DNA of 64,000 bases from Lineus longissimus. Taxonomy: Eukaryota; Nemertea; Pilidiophora; Heteronemertea; Lineidae. Under the pieces are notes generated by a model that saw only the letters and a program-made list of their open reading frames with translations, searched no databases and was not told the origin of the DNA. Positions 1 to 13,490 of the stretch are shown piece by piece (positions within the stretch are counted from its first letter, which is position 1; the number at the start of each line of letters is the position of its first letter). A program made the translations under genes and the position numbers. The DNA lies in contig NC_088320.1 in NCBI RefSeq assembly GCF_910592395.1, positions 3,970,001 to 4,034,000 of the forward strand, written 5' to 3'.

Positions 1-3000
1 ATCTCTTTCTGCTGATCAACGTTATGCATATGCCTACAATTTATTATCTGTGACTATGTCAAAGTTATGTCAAAAATTAATTATCAAAATCGAACAAGTA
101 GTTCTATGTGGAAGTATCACTTTCTTCTCAGAGTGATAACTATGTCAAAGGTATATTTGGCTCTTTCTTCTTTTAAACCATGTCAAAGTTATGAATACTA
201 CCGCGCGTATTTCTTTTTTTTGCAATTATGACGAAGTCATGAATTTCTCTTTCTTCTATTAGCAAATGAGTTGTGATCAAATCACTTGTTTCACCACCCT
301 TACTGTGAAAAGGGAAGATTGTGGTTGATTAATTAGTCCTCAGCAAGCAATCCTTTGTCCACGTTTTATCTTTCTACGCAATACCTGCCAAATCAAACAC
401 CCAAATCTCAAGATTCTTTTTGTTGCAGTGACCATCATTAATGAAATAATAATAACAATGCGGCCACTTGCAAAAGCTCAGGTTTTCTTTAATGTTTCTT
501 CCCTACTGACGAGACGGAGCTTTTTGATAAGAGTCAAGAACGATGGCGACAGCAATTTTCCGGATTTCTTTTTGATTTTTTTCTGAATATCTTCTTCGCT
601 TTATCAAGTAATAAATGTCCTGAGATCATTATTGGTTAGCTACACAATGAATAACTATAATTAGCGAAGCTAATGAACTTCTTACGACTGTCTCAGAAGC
701 GTGGTCTTTGAGACGAAAACGCCCCGAATCTTTATCATTCACTGGGGAGGTAAAAACACTTATTTGACGCCTACGGACGCCAATCGGACAATCTAAACGA
801 TCCCGTTGCAATAGCTACAGCTCGAATAATTAGTGAGGCTTCGTTAAAGGATGTGCAACACTGGTTATTGAAGATTACCACCAGTTCTTTTAGAAAAATC
901 ACATGAAACTCTCGTAAAACGGCCATTGAAAGTTGGTTCCACTTTTCCAACTTCACCCACACATATTTGGTATCTTCACGGTGTCTGGTCACAAACCTGG
1001 TCGGTAGAAACTGTCCGTTCTCATGGCGATTTCACATCCTGAAATCTTCCCAACAAAACTTCCAAGGATATTTAAAATTTGAAATGTTCACGTTCTTTAA
1101 TCTAAGGTACATATTTGTTCTGTCAAGTGCTGGTTTATTATATGCGTACATGAAAATAAAACATCAAAGAAATATCTGGTATGTTTTAGCATTGGCAAAA
1201 ACGTCCTGAACTTCACGATTTTAGGCGATCCGTACCCTTGAAGACGTATTAGAGATGATATCATCCAGAACACAGTTGGCAAACGTTTTTGAGCTTTTTG
1301 TGAAATGTCAACATCGTATGATAGGGTAACATGCATATGAAATATATACAGTCACGTAGTCTTTTCTAGATTTTTGTTAAAAGATAAGAAATTCCATTCC
1401 AATTTGTGAACGAAAGTATTGAGAATATCATCTTTTTGAAGCCATTACTTAATCCCAAAATTACACTGGTCTTGTAGAGGGATGCACTTTCTTCAACCTC
1501 GGATATTCCGAAAGTATATCCAACTCCAAGTTACTGCAAGAATTGACAGTACAAGCAGATGTCGAAGGGGATTCCGCGTTTCAGAATCATAAATAAGCCA
1601 ACGACAGGAGTTGAAAATTAACTGTCAGCGCTTCTGCTACTAAAAAGAATAAAACAATGCTTAATCCCTAGTGGATGAGTTTTATTGAGTTTTATCGTCG
1701 TTCCGCAATGCGTCTCCATTCAACACTTGGGCGTAACATGTGACCTTGAACGTTTAACAATTAATTAACCGCTCTTTTCAAGGTTAAACATTTGACAGTG
1801 ATAATTTGCCCCTGGGTAACTTTCAGATGACCCAATGAAAAATGAACGCCTTGCAAATAAATTGTTTGAAAAGACAGAACCCTGAATGCTGAGCGACTCA
1901 GACATACATTCGTAGCATATATTACTCGGTAAATTCAACCATTCCGACAATGACCTGGCGTCCACCCGTTAAACGACTTCATAGACGCACCTTAACAAAG
2001 GTCCATTGACAAGCTCTACATACCTTGTTTTGGTTTAGTTATAAAATAATTAGTAAATCCCGAAATGCACGAATTCAATAACTGAGATACACGCGATCTT
2101 GTCGCCAATTCGTATCATTACAAATCTATTAAAAAGACATTAGGAACAAAGCCTACATCATGTGCATGGACATTTCATTCAGTCCTATTGCAACCAGTGG
2201 TCATTGCCCTTTTTGACGCGTGTCCAGTTTTTAATCATATAACTTTTTATCGAAAGGGTTCTATTGGAAATGATTATACTGGTCGATCCATCATCATTTT
2301 GTCATTTTTATTGCATTTTATGCTGTTCGTAACTTGAATGTTAGTTTCCCGTATCTGTTTTCATTTTCGAAGCATCACTTGGCTTGTGGTTGTAATGATA
2401 CGTCCTTATCGCTAAAAAGGTAGGAACTTAATTCAATAGTTTCGTCTGGTTGTTCTTATATCTATTGGTGCTTCTTTTAAACGTTTTAAAATTATGTTCG
2501 AATGAGATTATGCATGAGGTCAAGTTTGGGATCTTCACCCATGCTTGGATGAGGTGCAAGTTCTCGTTAGTAAGACCGAGGCAAACGCACACTGAGCGAA
2601 TTACAACCCTATATTCTGGTTCTCAGTGTAACTGTATTCAAGGATGAGGATACATTAAGGTTGATAGGGTGGAGTGGCAAACAAAACGTGAAAGTAATAT
2701 TCTATACTGCACCCGTCAAGCGTGGTCTCAGGTCATCTTGTACTTCATAATAGATACATCTTGTCAAGATACCAGTGGTGTTATGTTTCAACTTCTAGAA
2801 TGTCTCGCAATCTGATTTGTATTTATAGTACTCAATGCTTTATCTTCTTTTGAAAAACTTCTTTAATACAATTCGTTATAAAAAACTTATTCAAGTAAAC
2901 AACTAAAGTACTTGAAATATAAAATTGCAATGTTTATCCGACAAATTTAAGAATCAATTATGACATTTCCTTAAATTCGGATGAAATACGCTATAAATTA

Positions 3001-3889
3001 AGTTAAATGCTTTCCTCTAGTGCCATCAATTAACATTGATTCCGTTTTTTGGTCAAATCTGCAATTTTATAAATCCCTCATCTGCGTGAAAATCTTGAAA
3101 AGGCAGATTTATAGAGAAATTATTCATTTGTTCTTCCTTTCATGCCGATCCTTGGCCATATTTTATGAATGCAGTAACTCACTTGAGATAAACCTGCCCT
3201 CCACACCGGCAGGGAATACCACTATCACCGATAGGCTGTTGAGTTATGGCCATCCTTTCTTAGACGAAATGAATTATTAGGAACTTATAAACACTTCTAC
3301 CTCGATTTGGCACGTTTGGTTGAAAACGTGCATACCCATGGCTATTATATAATGGGAGATAAAGCTAGATAGGAGAATTCCAGGTCCTCTATCTATGGAT
3401 TACCATTCAGCTTCAAACTCAAATCTACTGTTTTTGGTGGTTGAAAAACAAGTACACGGACACAAACTGTGTAGAACTAGATTACGCAACTTACAGTAAA
3501 AGAATAAGATTGAGATAATGTGTCTAAGGTTTAGATGACTTTATTAGAATAGAGCCTTATCTCCAGAAAAAGTCAGGAAATTGGGACCAAGGAAAACACT
3601 TAGTACATCCCTTTGTCTTATCCACCAATGAGAAGTCAACCTGCAAAGACACAAAAGAAAAGACACCTTAAAATCGATTTTAGCACTTACATCAAATAAC
3701 TCATTTGGTGTTGCTCTAGGTAAAGGAAGGAATGAAAGTAGGACGTCCCGCAAGTGAGACAGCGGTGGTGAAAGAGATACTTAGGAGTATTCAAAGTCTC
3801 TACTTTCTCTTCTTCAGATTTGTCTTTTAAATTCCGACGTAGTCTGCATGCAATTCGTGATACAGTATGCCAAGGTTGAAGATCAGCTC

Positions 3890-4075
3890 GGTTCTTATAA
3901 GATTCTTAGTTAAGTTGGTATCAAGGGTATTTTACATGCGATGCATGTGCCACTTTCACAAGTTTCTTAGTTGAACCTAGGTCGAAAATCCCGATAAGAT
4001 TTTTAAGATTCTTAGTTGAGATCTTTTCAGTTTCGTGAATACATTTCAAAATTCATGCAAGATTCTAAGAAAAGA
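3890..4075 (+). repeat. Dispersed repeat family copy (AGATTCTTAGTTAAGATC type)
   Basis: This copy holds AGGTCGAAAATCCCGATAAG (3979-3998), then AAGATTCTTAGTTGAGATC, CAGTTTCGTGAATAC and TTCATGCAAGATTC. The same blocks occur in the same order at 23791 (+) and, as reverse complement, at 13360, 22872 and 30801. A further partial unit (ATAAGATTCTTAGTTAAG) starts near 3896. No coding capacity is seen. It is probably a degenerate nonautonomous transposon; the termini are not resolved by eye. Confidence 0.6.
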
Positions 4076-4450
4076 ACACACTAGGTTTAGCACCTTGTTC
4101 AGCAGGCTCAAATGCCGTAGTTCCGTATCTTCTTGAGATAATAAACCATGCGGCCGACAGCCTTGATGATTTAGACGCTACACCCCGACATGCCCGACTC
4201 CTAAATCTCCTAGATAGCAGAGTGCCACCACCCGGAAGATATTTTCAACGATATGCAATATTAATGGGAGATTTGCTCATATATAACTAACATTTGACAA
4301 AGACAAGGTTCTTCTAAGTTGTAGTCTCTTATGCTGGTGAAAGTCCGCAGCAGTGTGGAGGAGGCAATTAGGTGTTGATGTCATGGTGTGTCACCGCCCC
4401 TGGTCACCATTTGAAGCGGAAAAGACAAAACGGCTTGAAATACCAGACAC

Positions 4451-4525
4451 CATTCTTATAAGTTTCTTAGATTTGATTAACTTTCGTAATTATGTACATT
4501 TGCACAATTTTACAAGATTCTTAAA
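4451..4525 (+). repeat. Dispersed repeat family copy, diverged
   Basis: It contains TTCTTATAAGTTTCTTAG, then ACTTTCGTAATTATGTACAT and TTACAAGATTCTTA. This matches the order of blocks in the copies at 3890 and 23791, but more diverged. Confidence 0.45.
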
Positions 4526-4803
4526 ATGTTTTAATTAAGGCGCCATAATTCTGAAAAATCATGTGATGTCCTTCCACAGCCACCGTACTCTTCAGAGGAA
4601 GCCACTCATTATGAGACTTTCCGTGGTCAAATTAAGTATTGACCAGTCGGTGTCTTGAAAGAGCCTGCAGATCAATACTCGTGCAATGGAATAAATTGTA
4701 ATTTCTCAATATAAATGAAATGCCAAACGTCAAATGACTAACTGTCCTCTAACATGAACTTATCTTTCGAGTTTAAAAGTGTTGTCATCAGTTACGGCAC
4801 TTG

Positions 4804-4815
4804 CCCCCCCCCCCC
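4804..4815. repeat. C12 homopolymer tract
   Basis: Twelve consecutive C residues, followed by a CTCT/CACACTCT-rich low-complexity stretch to about 4877. It is one of six long C or G runs in the window. Confidence 0.9.
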
Positions 4816-6669
4816 ATCCCTACACACTCGCCTTAAAGTGTCAAAACAATGGCTCTCTCTCACACTCTCACACTCTGTTACATTATGTACCTGATTATGA
4901 ACTACCATCTGCAGGAAAGAACCCGTGGCAATTTCAGGACGAGTTTTTAAAAAACTTTACGAGTTAATGGGATTATTTTTTTAAAGTTTAATTTACTTTC
5001 ACGAAAAAGGTAATAATAATGGGTCATTAAGTCTTGATAAGTTTCTTGGCAGCTGGTTTCTTAGATGTACCGGAATTGAACTAAGTTTAAGAATTGAACT
5101 TGGTAAGGGTAAGTGGGCTAGAGATTGTTATTTTGTAAGTTTAAAAGTTTATTCCTTTTTAGTCCTGTATGGAAACGTGACCTGCTTATGAAGAGAAGGC
5201 TTTTTTATAGAAAAACGTTGCAGACCCACTCAAAAAAGGACCGTTTAGTAATTCTCGTCAACGCCTCTCTCTAATTGAATAGTTGGGAGGAAAGTGGATG
5301 GGTGTGACCCGAAACCCATACATATATGCTAAGTCTAAATTAAATTAGGTCAAGGTGACAACAAAACTATGTCAACCTAGACAAGATTGGTGGTCGGTCT
5401 GCTACATTCTGCATAACGTATCCGCAATAAATTTTGAATTTTCTTCTGATAAAAACGTAACTATTTCATTCATGTACTACCTCCTAGTAATTTATGACAT
5501 GTTTACACTCGTATCTTAAACGCTTATCGGGTAACAAGGTTAATGTAACGGTTAGAGAAAGCCATGTGCTAGACTTCCTTTTGATCTTGCCGCGGTGGGC
5601 TTTAAGCCTTGACACTATGTTGTGGGAATATGTACACAAGAGACTGCAGAACTGGCCTGAAACTAGGCAGAGTAGTCATAAATTTCCCGCAGCTCTGACC
5701 CTTCGCACACAGAAGTGGGAGCGTCAGACACTAAGTTCATCGGCGACAAATAAATCACAGCAGCTTCGATCGTAGTCTAGAAAATCAGAATGCTAAGAAG
5801 TGAAAAGTTTATGGAGTGTTTGGTATTGATACGCTTATAATGAAAACTTTAGGCCGAGCTGAATTTGTAAAATATTTCAAAACATTCGAGAACCTGTCCG
5901 ATAACCCACGAAGCACAAAAACTAGGGGGGAGGGGGGACATTGAGAGCTTCAATGTATGTCCTGGAATATATATCCAAACTTGTTTTTTGGACATGTTTG
6001 ACTGAAGGCGACGGTGATTCCTAGATGACAGGGCTACATGTTCCAGAGAGGTACGATTCGTGATAGAAGACAATTATCCTTAACTTCAGTCCATAACGTG
6101 TATACACTCAAAATAAACAAATTCGAAGGGGTGACTTGTCCTTATCACAATAGAAAAACAGAGTCTAAGAGCCACGTTCTGTTCTGAAGCTTGAGTTGAA
6201 AAGTCTCTTCACCCAGCCTCACCCAAGATAAATGGGTAAAAAACGCGCTTGATTTAAAATGCTCCAGGCGACCCTTAAATGGAAATAAATAGGAAGGTGA
6301 TATAACTAATGCAAAAGTCGATGGCGATGCACCAAAAATGTCATTAGAGTTCATACCTAGGCTATTATCACAGTCCCTTGTGGATGTTTTCGAGTTGTTT
6401 TAGCTCTTGTCGCTTCTTTGGCTGAGAGGATTTAGGGATGACATATTTGCTAGAGTAATCATGACATCTCCAGAGGCGCATTTACCCGTTTGTTACGATT
6501 AGCACTGCCTAGAGCAAATCAATTACGTCTTTGTTGTTGGCATTCTTTGGAAAAAACTCAAATCTAAAGTTTAGAAGTGTAAAAACCTCATTGCAAGAGC
6601 GCGAGTGAGTTGCTTCAAAAATAAAACTAAGATATTGATCTCTGATAAAATTGAGCGTTCTCCTTCTTA

Positions 6670-6900
6670 TGAAAGCTATGCACACTGCTGTGTTAGTCTT
6701 CAATGAAGCTATGGAAAGATTGGCTGTCTTATTCTTCATTGACGCTATGACAATACTTGTTTTTCTACGGAGAAGTTACGAACACTGTCGTATTATTCTT
6801 CAATGAAGCTATCGACGCAAGAGCTACGGTATTTCTAAATGAAGCCATGAACCTTCAAAGGAGCTAAAAAACCACTCAGATGTTCTTCAGCGAAGCACCG
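6670..6900 (+). repeat. Degenerate tandem repeat, CTTCAATGAAGCTATG core
   Basis: The core CTTCAATGAAGCTAT or a close variant recurs at 6698, 6734, 6798, 6833 and 6885, often preceded by GAACACTG-GT-TTATT. Spacing alternates between about 35 and 50-65 bases, with a higher-order period of about 100 bases (6698 against 6798). The small open frames that cross it are a product of the repeat. Confidence 0.55.
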
Positions 6901-9087
6901 AACACTGGTACTATGGTATTTTTTTTCAATTCTGGCATAAAATCCTTTGGCTACGAGTCAGTGTACTACTTGGGTCAGATCTCCTCAAACTCGGTATCTC
7001 GATTAAAAAAAAATTGGTACCATCTGTCACTATCAAACAGATCAGCAGCTGAGATGATAGGCCTGTATGATAGTTTCCGCTAGGGAGAGAACCTTCACTA
7101 TGCTCAGCCTTGGGCCTACCCAGCAAGAGACGACAGACATTGCGGGGGACACGGTCCATTACTAGCTCAACGAAGCGTTTAGAAAAACAACTAAGATAAT
7201 AACATCTTCAGTAATGTCGGGGCAAATTAACCAGCGCAATCTATCAAGCATAATCTAGTCGTTTATTAAAGCTTCTTATACATGTCATAGATGTTTAATC
7301 GGCGCCTTTGTCGTGTTATGATGAAGGTGTCAAATTGGTGGAGAAAAATGTTTTGATCAAAGAAGGTAAAGCACTCCCGATGCATAGTTTTTGTAGGTGT
7401 TCTATTTAGTCACTCATACTAAGTTTGGACCCACCCCCTACGCCACCCAAAACGCATTCCAACGCGTTCGGGAAACGTGGAAACCTGATAGATTGATATT
7501 CTAACAGCCTCCGGTATTCAGTTGGAGAAGATTGACACCCAGGCTACACGACCCACGGCGGGTAATCTACCAGGGAACAAATCGATATAAAATAGCTTTA
7601 AAATCGTGTAGTATTTGCTCAATAAAATGTTCGTTAGTTGTCAACCACATGCGCTAATATTGGTCATTTACTTTTCAATCTGATGTTCTTGAGGAAACGG
7701 ATTCTTGAAAAAAAGAAGAAACACCGGGGAAGGTTGCATCAAAGTTAGACACAAGAAGCAATGAATCCAAGACAGTGGCCATTTTACATAAATTATGCTG
7801 AACCAGACGTCGAATAAAACCAACCGCATTGGTGTTTTTTTACTAAAGACTAGAAGTCACTGTGTGGTGCTGGCTGAATCTGGGTGAAATTCATTAAGAA
7901 TTTACTCGAAAGGACGATTAAATCATCATCAAAGAGATCAGGGAGGCTTGAAGCAGAGACCACAAGATTTCAAGTGGACACAGCTATAGATTCGCGGCTC
8001 GGTAAGTGTAGTGCTATAAATCCCGGTCTCAGTTACCTTTTCCTCACCATAGATCATCTACCTACGTTAAAATGTCACGTTTTATTTTACTACCCATCGA
8101 AATCGACCAAACCATTAGAAAGCCAGCGCTCCATACCCTACTACGGGTATTTTTATTTGCATTAGATGGTTTATGAGGCCGCCATATTGCCAATCTGACA
8201 CATTTTCGGTCATAAACTTCCCAACTTCATACATGACTGGCCCATTGCGTGTAATGCATCTGGGTCAATGAGATATTTCTGGATAGAAATTACGACCCTC
8301 TAATTACCACTTTGAAATATTATGATGAGTTTGCATATGATCTTACCCAGAACAGTAGGCTTCATACATCCTATTATCAGTCTGGTCTTTGACAATTCTA
8401 CATTTTGCTCTTTACGTAAAACATTTTCAAGTCAGGTGCATGTAAACACGTGTCATAATGATTGATACGCAAAGCAATATTTTATATTTCATGTTGCATA
8501 CGCCAAACACGCAATTCTTGAAACTATAACTGTAGTATTTTGTTAAACCCTGTAGCAATTTTGGCACAAAATTAACATGTATAGACATACGACATTCTAC
8601 ATAACTTCTTGAGATCTTTCCTACGTCTCTTTGGTTATTGGCCTGCAACTGTATAGATACATACAATTTCTTGAAGCCCTGCATTCGTAGATATAACGTT
8701 TAGCTTTTAATTCGGTCAACGCAAATATACATGTACGCCACTTAGGTTTTTTCAGCGAAATGCAGTGAGGTTTTATTCGGTGTCTCAAAAAAACATTAGC
8801 GGCTTTTAATTTTACCGAAAACATCCAAGGAGTGCACACTTGTGTTGGCCAAAAAACCCTTTTCTTAAACGCTTAATTTTGTTTACTTTGTGTGCGCAAG
8901 ACGTTTCACCTCAATTTCACACACCGCAGATGGGTTCTGTCAGACTCGTAACACTTATTTCACAGTTTTCATTCCATCCTCACAGTTTCTTGCGCCTTCC
9001 AATCACCTGGAGTTCTCCCTAAGGTTTCAAAGTCTAAAGACAAAGTTGACATTGCAATTTTCTCCATTGGTCTTCTGATCACGAGGT

Positions 9088-9112
9088 GTAGTACCTATAA
9101 TGTAGGTACTAC
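9088..9112. repeat. 10-bp perfect palindrome with 5-base loop
   Basis: GTAGTACCTA (9088-9097) and TAGGTACTAC (9103-9112) are exact reverse complements around TAATG. It could be a hairpin or a dimeric protein site. No neighbouring gene explains it. Confidence 0.8.
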
Positions 9113-11463
9113 TAAAAGTTCATTGCCAATTATTCCTCAAAGGTCTGTTAAGGTGAGGCTATCATGATAAGTCGTTACTTGGGTCTACCAAAGGCTTAGC
9201 TAACTATACGTTAACAGAATCCCACAATAATTTTGTTTGAATTGAACAAGTAATTAAGTAAGTATTCAATCCATTCGTACATGAATATTATCTTAAGCAA
9301 GAACCCTGTTAAGAAACATGGAGAGCCGCAATAATTCACCAAACACTAATTAATACTGTCAAATTGATGTCACCTACTTCCCGAGAGCAGCACAGAGGTG
9401 ATACATAACCAGCTTATGTAATAAACCGATATTTAACCTACGATCATATTATTCCAATCACTGGAAATAAATCCCGACTTATCCTTCTGTGGAACTAGGA
9501 TTACAACCGGGCAAAAATACCCCGCCTTATGACATCGTCTGACATCCTTTGAGAACCTATGACACCTTGCCAGTAATACAATCATCGGATTTGATAGAGG
9601 AATAATTCTTAACTTATATCATAAGCGCCTCAATGCAATCATAGGGTCATCAGTTATGGCCTTATGACGACTTGTTAATGACAGAAAATCCCCCAAAAAG
9701 CACAAAATACGATTACTGGGAGTCTGCAAATAATTATTTGGAATTAGGGATACGGTTTGGATCTTGAAGAACAAAGACTTGCCGTTGTGAGTAGGGATTT
9801 GACTATTATTTTTAAAAGAACAATCCTTGTCATCATATTGCTTAATCTGTTCTTTCCATTGTCAACACGACTTTTTGCGGTGTTGAAAAAATTTACGACC
9901 AGGATCATTCATAAGAATTTATTCGCCTCTGATCGGATTCGTAAAATCCAAGAATTGAAACCCATATTAATCTCAATGTTTCTCTCTTCTCCGAGTGACA
10001 TTTAGTGCCTTTTATAAAATCGTTGGTAGAAGTAAGACTGGTGACTTTTGGTATTAGCACGACAGAACTAATGAAAATATGTGACTGGTCCTTGGTGTGA
10101 AAAATGACAGATCGGTGTCACCTTAATACCTTTGATGGCATTGGAATCACATGGAGTAATGTTGGGTAATACCTTGTAGAAAACTCTGCAACTGACAAAG
10201 TCTTTGTTTCAAATTGGAAGAAAATGGCAAAGAAATGAATAAGAAATGGAAAGGTAATGGGAAAGAAATCACACTTTGAGAGAATGGGACTTATACCTAA
10301 TTTGGTCTGATAGCTTTGGTTTCGATGGGAGTGCACATCAGACTAAGCTAATTTGGTAATGTATTAAAAAATAATAAGATGTACAATTACAAATGACACA
10401 AAAAGGACAATATCTTGCTTTGGTAAAGCTTTTTTCAGATCAAATGTTCCAAAGTATAACAGGCTTGGTGATCTAATTTGACAATCGTTTCAGTGAGAAC
10501 GGGATGCACATATTGGACATACGTCGTAACGTTCAAGACCTAGAAACAAGCATTCTATACATGCTCTGTCATATAAAAAAAGATTTGTAATATAGAAAAA
10601 AAGTCCGCTATTACTGCAATATATACACAAGTCCTCTGTGATTTGGATTTGGGATATAGAAGCAAGCTGCCTTTCAGTTTTGATACTTTTAAATTATACA
10701 ATTCCTTACTCGTCAAAGTTACTGACTAAGATGTCGTGCTTAAAAAATATACATCACAACCACTTAGCTTATCAAATGGTTTTGATCACGTCATCCTGTG
10801 CAGAAAATAATTTAAAAATGACACGGGAATCTTCAGATAAAACAGTAACACGAGATTTAAAACACGAACCGTTAAATTTATAGTTTTTTTCTTCACTGAA
10901 GCCACTGGCAGTGCAGATTTCTGCTACTTCTCTAATTGCTACACGTGGCAGTATTAATAAATTTCACTTTGTTACATACTAAAGGTAATTAAAGTCAGTT
11001 CTAAGCGAACTAATACAGGAAACAGAGCACCGTCAGGTCTATTCATTTCACTACCTGAAAGTGACAACGGATCTCCAAATTGACTTTTCAAAATTCAAGC
11101 GAATAAATTTCCTATCAATTTCGTATGGCTTTTGATAGATTTTAATTGAAACATCCAGTGTTAGGCACAGGCATCCCATTTATTACAATCACTTTAGTGT
11201 TAGGTTCATTCAGTCTTGCTAATGATTGCTCCGTTTCATTAGGCGTGACTTTTCAGAAGCTTGAAAACCTTTTAAACTTTACTTAAATCCGAGTTAGACA
11301 TTTTTTTGTTTCTCTATAGAATCGCAGAAGGCCAAAGGACTTCGTTATCCCTTTGATTGAACTGCAGGTATGAAGTCATTAGGCACTCTTGATTCGTAAT
11401 ATTTCTCAATATATCGGCACATTGACGGGCTTGGTGCAGTCTGTGATTAATAATGCTATACCC

Positions 11464-11580
11464 AGGTCAAAAAATCCCAATAAGGATATCAGATTCGTAT
11501 ACATGCATGTACATGTTTTGTTAAGATGCTCTCAGATTCTTTGTCAGTCAGTGAAAACTAACTAAGAATCGTACAATAAT
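11464..11580 (+). repeat. Dispersed repeat family copy
   Basis: It begins AGGTCAAAAAATCCCAATAA, then has CAGATTCGTATACATG, TGTTAAGATGCTCTCAGATTC and AACTAAGAATCGTACAAT. The block order follows the copy at 3979, but with internal insertions. Confidence 0.5.
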
Positions 11581-13359
11581 ATTGTAACGATTTCGAGATT
11601 GGTACGTAATGCCCAACGCTCAGCTTCATGTGACATTGGGCGTATCAAACGATGCTTCAATGATGTTACCCGAAATGATACATCCATGATGTAACGCAAT
11701 TACCTTTGTCTTGAGAACGTAATTTTTGAATAGGACAACAGAAAAAACATCCAGAAAGCAATCAGAGAGTAAACGATTTCCTAATCTATGATAGCGTGGG
11801 TGTATTTTTCATTTCACCTGGTGTGGGTACTCCTGGCCATGAAGGAAAACACTGCCGCCTCATGGTTTTTTTTATAACTAGCCTACCCCGACATGGGTTT
11901 GACAAGACCTTGTGAGGTAGTGGTCATTTTAAGTATTTTGAAATGTTCTTCAATTTAATGTCGCTTGACCTCTGCTTATACTCGGGATAGATCCTGAGTA
12001 TCTTCGGCTTGTTCATTCTGGTAGCAAACAATTGCTGATTGTAACCTACTCTTGACCTATTACAAATTTGTTTCTTTCTCAATGCAACAGTCCATATCGA
12101 TCAAGAACATTATCCCCAGGACCACACAGAAATTCAACAACAGTTTATACTAAACAATTCAATTCAATTTCAATTCCCATCAAAAACTACAATGTAAGAG
12201 TGAATGAATAACTAAACCGCTGTTGCATCTTTTGTAAAAGATTCCAAATCGATTGCAGCGAGTGTTACCAAATTAATGACATCCTGTTCATCTCGAAGAA
12301 TTCCCATTAAATACAAGTGTGCCAATAACAGCTTAATCAAACAGTATCAAAGCATGCAAAAAAACGTTAATACACCCATTATCATTTTTTTATCAAGCTA
12401 ATAAAATATTGTACAATAATCAGAGGAATAGAATACAGTGATGTTATGAATTTAGTTGTATTATGACCTACGATAATGCTGCATTCTTGTTCAGTCATAG
12501 ATCTGATAATAAATCAGAAGACATAATCGAAATATTTGTAAAAAGGTGTAAACTCTAATTAGCTTCAATATATTTTTTTTAACCTTGCGAGAATGATTTG
12601 CAAGTGAATTTAGTGAGAAAGTGATCTAGACAGACCATGAAGTAAAGATTTGTTAAATAATAGACCAATGTTGTTAACCTTAATACGGTCAATAGCAGTC
12701 TAAATCAGGGCCTATAGCTTGACAGGAAACCTGCTTCAAGCTTGACTTAACCACTGCTATGCAAAACTGATAAGTTCAAGGTGTTCGTGATCCTGACACG
12801 AGATTTGGAGAAGGCAGTTAAAACTCAAAAATGAAATGAAACAGCCCTTCTTCAGACAATTCCTTTATCTTCCTTAAAACATCGATTTCCCAATCATAGT
12901 TTGGGCCAGTTAACTGACATCTGCCAGGGACAATCATTGAAATCAACAAAGTGCATCTCCATGTAACATTGTCCCAGACTAATGTTTATTATCAAGATGT
13001 TTAGGCTTCGCTGGTAATGGTTATTGACTTGAGATAGATCACATCTTTAGACAAATCATCAGCCCTTGATAGAGTCCTGTCGATTTCATCCTAGCTTTAA
13101 TGGGATTAATATAGACAATGATGTGCTGGATAGTAAAGGTTATCGCGGTCAACTCGGTGAATTAGCTTGCCATTCGCAAAGTTTCGGATGAGATTGAGCT
13201 CAGAAGTTAAAGCATACGCTTCCAATCATTACGTGGCCATTCCTGTATCAAATTTACGGAGCTCGACTGGAGGGCCCGAACTTGGTCGTTCAATATGATT
13301 GTTGAAACCTTAATGCTGTTCTATTCCTTGGGATTAGGCAATAATTCTTCAAGAAGAAT

Positions 13360-13490
13360 AAGATTGTACATGACTTTTCATGAATACGAAACTGAATACG
13401 ACCTTAACTAGGAATCTCAGGAGAATCCTATCGGGATTTGCGATTTGGGTAGGAATCGTGAATTTTACCAGAATCTTATTAAGGTTGTAT
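13360..13490 (-). repeat. Dispersed repeat family copy, reverse orientation
   Basis: Read on the minus strand it gives AAATCCCGATAGGATTCTCC, GATTCCTAGTTAAGGTCGTA, TTCAGTTTCGTATTCATG and CATGTACAATCTTAT. This is a close match to the copy at 23791, which shares CCCAATAGGATTCT, AGTTAAGATCGTATTC, TTTCGTA and CATGTACAATCTT. Confidence 0.6.

Noticed and set aside
5350-5365. AGGTCAAGGTGACA as a nuclear receptor direct repeat
   Set aside because: The second half-site is imperfect and the spacing (0) is not a usual receptor configuration; far from any promoter.
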